Shown piece after piece: positions 62,001-64,000 of a stretch of 64,000 nucleotides of DNA. Every line of letters begins with the position of its first letter. Position 1 is the first letter of the stretch. This DNA is from Streptomyces sp. NBC_01241 (GTDB lineage: Bacteria; Actinomycetota; Actinomycetes; Streptomycetales; Streptomycetaceae). The stretch lies in the NCBI RefSeq assembly GCF_041435435.1, contig NZ_CP108494.1:7846501-7910500 (forward strand). Direction: 5' to 3'. The translations under genes and the position numbers were made by a program. The notes beneath the pieces are model-generated. The model was not told the origin of the DNA, searched no databases, and was given only the letters and a program-made list of their open reading frames with translations.

Positions 62001-63014
62001 TACCTCAAGGCACGCGGGCGAATCAAGACCGGGGCAAGCCTCAGGGCCGGGGACGCCGCTGCCGAGTCCGCCCACGGCGGAGCCTTCCGTGAGCTCCTCC
62101 AGGCCCAGGAGGAAGGCCTCGTCGGCGCACGAGAGGCCCTGGAGAAGCGCGGCCAGAGCTACAGCTCGGCGTCCGCCGAACTGAGCGACGTGCTGGTGCG
62201 CCGTGGCGAGAACACCGCCGAAGTGATCGTGCATGCGACCGTGACGGAGTCGGAGACGGTACGCACGGACGGCGTCGACGACAAAACCGAGGCCCGCAGT
62301 GACAAGCGGTTCACCTTCGCCGTCAAGGACGGTGCCGTCGTGCTGCTTACGGAAGCCGATGACGCCTCTGCTGGTCTGACGCTGTCCCCGACCGCCGCCG
62401 CCGAGGCTCAGGTGGAATCAGAGGGACCGGAAGATGCCGATCTTCCGGCTGACGACGACGCCCTGGACCTGGACGACGACGGGTTCCCGGTCACCGACGG
62501 CGTACCGCTGGTTACCGCTCTCGCCAGCGTCGTCGACGGGAACGGAACCGCGAACTGGGCGTACAAGAACCGTGGTACCAAGTGGGAGTACAAGCAGGAC
62601 TGCACCAACTTCGTCTCCAAGGCCCTCTACTACGGTGGCCACATGAAGTTCCGGAATGGTGGCCGCAAGGCCGACCACTCCTGGTGGCAGGAGTACTACC
62701 TCTTCGGCACGATCAAGAACAAGACCTACACATGGTCCGGGGCTGAAAATCTGCGCCGCCACGTCACCAAGTACCGCCACTCGCAGACCATCTCGAAGGC
62801 GAGCTCGGCCAAGGTCGGTGACGTCATCTTCTTCAAGTGGAAGTCGGAGAAGGTCTACAACCATGCTGCGGTGGTACGGGCCAACTCACGCGGTGAGCTC
62901 CACCTCGTCCAGCACGGGATCAAGACGTTGACTACGCTCAGCGACGTGATCGCTCGCTACAAGAAGAAGGATCCGATCGAGAAGATCCTGATCGTTCGCG
63001 TCAAGGACAGGTGA
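59010..63014 (+). pseudogene. Large secreted DNRLRE / fibronectin-III / Amidase_6-type protein with two frameshifts
   Basis: A GTG at 59010 after GGAGGGG opens a signal peptide (LRWVAGTLSLAVSAALLNGV, likely cut after SSAAEA). The frame fails near 59567, and the protein continues one frame on (AEYVNAVPGADVVVEATRTG through DNRLRE-like modules with FISWNTTPFQDALVLNAKLS, then fibronectin-like repeats). At about 61801-61803 it returns to the first frame (NGGLVVAEVESTVPRAVVTG) and ends with an Amidase_6-like domain: QDCTNFVSKALYYGG, DHSWWQEYYLF and NHAAVVRAN with Cys and His. Total about 1,335 residues. The two shifts compensate. Either decay or sequence errors; the coherent domains favour a recent event. 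Confidence 0.75.
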
Positions 63015-63018
63015 CAGT

Positions 63019-63537
63019 GTGAGACGCAAGGTCATATGCGGATCCGTGGCAGCCCTGCTGCTGAGCTTGTCGGCGTGCTCGCTGCTCGGACCCGACCTCC
63101 AGTACGAAACGGATTACGCCAACCACGAACCGCTGCACGTGTTCGGCTATCCGTCCACCGGCTCCCTGCAGGTGGTCCAGGAGGTCGTGTGGCGCATCGC
63201 CGACGGCAAGGCCGGGGATCTGGAGAAGCTGGCGACCAGCGACAGCACCGACAGCGAGACCCGGAAGACGGCCGCAAACTGGATCAAGAGCTTCCAGAAA
63301 GGGGCCACGGGAAAGGTCGCGGCCGACTTCTACGACGAGGCATCCGAACGCCAGGTCGTGGTGCTGTACTTCCAGGACACCCGCCAGGTCAAGGAGATCA
63401 ACGTTCGGCCCGACGGCCTCGCCGGTGAGGACGGTTGGCGAGTCCTGATGAACGAAACCAGCTTGAAGGAAGCCACCAGCGCGCCTACTTGGGCTCCTAA
63501 GGAGCCCGGCGGGGATGGATCGGTCTCCACAGGCTGA
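63019..63537 (+). CDS. Small lipoprotein downstream of the secreted protein
   Basis: A 172-residue protein with a lipoprotein signal (KVICGSVAALLLSLSACSLL, lipidated Cys at about residue 20). The mature part is short, charged and without a known domain (QYETDYANHEPLHVFGYPST, ADFYDEASERQVVVLYFQDT). The GTG start is five bases after the preceding stop, so it is co-transcribed with the large secreted protein. A partner, chaperone or immunity role is conceivable but not shown. A strong terminator follows. Confidence 0.8.
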   Translation: MRRKVICGSVAALLLSLSACSLLGPDLQYETDYANHEPLHVFGYPSTGSLQVVQEVVWRIADGKAGDLEKLATSDSTDSETRKTAANWIKSFQKGATGKVAADFYDEASERQVVVLYFQDTRQVKEINVRPDGLAGEDGWRVLMNETSLKEATSAPTWAPKEPGGDGSVSTG

Positions 63538-63560
63538 GCCCGGATCCGGGTACAGCAGGC

Positions 63561-63587
63561 AAGGGGCCCGGCAACGCCGGGCCCCTT
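63561..63587. terminator. Terminator after the lipoprotein gene
   Basis: A perfect 12-bp stem (63561-63572 with 63576-63587) encloses a three-base AAC loop and ends in CCCCTT. It starts 24 bases after the stop. Confidence 0.92.
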
Positions 63588-64000
63588 CGCCGTGGTTCGC
63601 CGCCAGAGACAGCCGGGCCTGATCCGGGGCGTGTGTCGCGGGCCGCGACCGGGGTTCGGACTAGCCGTTTGGTCGCGGCTGCGAACTCCGCCCTCACAGC
63701 GTTCGACTGTTTCCCCATCACGCCCTCTCTGAGCTGGAATCCTGGTAGGACGCCCAGGTCTTGGCGGCGTCTCTTACGATCCCGCGACAACCCGAGACCC
63801 GGCGGAGGCACCACCGCCGGGATCGGCACCGCCGGGCATCGGTCAAGACTCCCACGCTGCACTGCCAGGCCCCTGCGGCTATCACGGGTACCTCACTCGC
63901 TGTTACCGACCCGATCGTGGAGAATCAGCGATTGCTCAAATTTCCCCGACACTCTCACTGCTCAGCGCGCCCGGATTCTGGCATTGGCGCAGGGGCCAGT
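63588..64000. other. Right-end stretch without a convincing gene
   Basis: No reading frame with a plausible start, ribosome site and recognisable product was found. A minus-strand frame (63497-63862, 121 residues) overlaps the lipoprotein gene end and the terminator and is Arg/Pro-rich, so it is probably not real. An ATG at about 63720 on the minus strand (MGKQSNAVRAEFAAATKRLV) has an upstream AGAGAGGG and could be a small gene, but it reads through the terminator. Confidence 0.4.

Noticed and set aside
63497..63862. 121-residue minus-strand frame at the right end
   Set aside because: It overlaps the lipoprotein 3' end and its terminator, is rich in Arg and Pro, and has no recognisable motif.

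Overview
The window reads as chromosomal DNA of a high-GC actinomycete, most likely Streptomyces or a close relative. Evidence is the very GC-rich codon usage, frequent GTG/TTG starts and ATGA/GTGA overlaps, a 484-residue glyceraldehyde-3-phosphate dehydrogenase with a long N-terminal extension, and Streptomyces-style IS5-family elements and DNRLRE secreted proteins. Genus assignment is inference from these features alone.

About 50 kb (1-53450) is a steroid catabolic island whose genes closely match, as recalled from family knowledge, the cholesterol genes of Mycobacterium tuberculosis and Rhodococcus. (i) 1-9356: a partial KstD-superfamily flavoprotein, KshA with a translationally coupled small Cys protein, a frameshifted SDR, then fadA5, a fused FadE34/ChsE3-type dehydrogenase, a MaoC hydratase, a thioesterase and an SDR for side-chain beta-oxidation. 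(ii) 9388-17914: one operon with an acyl-CoA ligase, two ACAD subunits, ChsH2, ChsH1, the aldolase Ltp2, a second MaoC protein and HsaE. (iii) 17929-25277: hsd4A, a KstR-like TetR regulator, kstD, and the operon SDR-fadD3-hsaA. (iv) 25521-39042: the ring C/D (HIP) block: fadE33-32-31 and an enoyl-CoA hydratase diverging from fadE30-ipdF-kstR2-fadA6, then ipdC-ipdB-ipdA-echA20 diverging from an SDR. (v) 39182-44617: SnoaL-like and F420/LLM-type proteins, a 3-alpha-HSD-like SDR, another ligase, a TetR gene broken by three C-run insertions, and sulfatase-like remnants. (vi) 44721-53450: a complete peptide-type ABC importer, an old-yellow-enzyme reductase broken by an amber codon, and an amidase.

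Regulation looks layered. Eleven promoters outside the ring C/D block share a dyad-like sequence, consensus near CCGGTSANYGGGAY, placed 28-31 bp (usually 29) upstream of a TANNNT -10 box. No regulator for it is identifiable here. At two of these promoters (fadA5, hsd4A) a KstR-like operator abuts the -10 box. The ring C/D block instead carries two 16-bp KstR2-type operators in its divergent promoters, with -10 boxes so close to the ATG that leaderless transcripts are likely. Because the ABC importer carries the same promoter element as the side-chain genes, and a 3-alpha-HSD-like gene and an amidase are present, the real substrate could be a conjugated or bile-acid-like steroid imported without Mce4; this is a hypothesis.

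From 53584 on the content changes: gap, a VOC protein, an IS5-family element with near-perfect 26-bp ends, CTAG flanks and a passenger SnoaL-like gene, a second intact transposase, and a pair of related structured repeats bracketing this mobile zone. The right end holds a large secreted DNRLRE/fibronectin/Amidase_6-type protein interrupted by two compensating frameshifts, a small lipoprotein and a strong terminator. Several genes are broken by one-base changes; some may be sequence errors rather than decay. No tRNA, rRNA or CRISPR was recognised.
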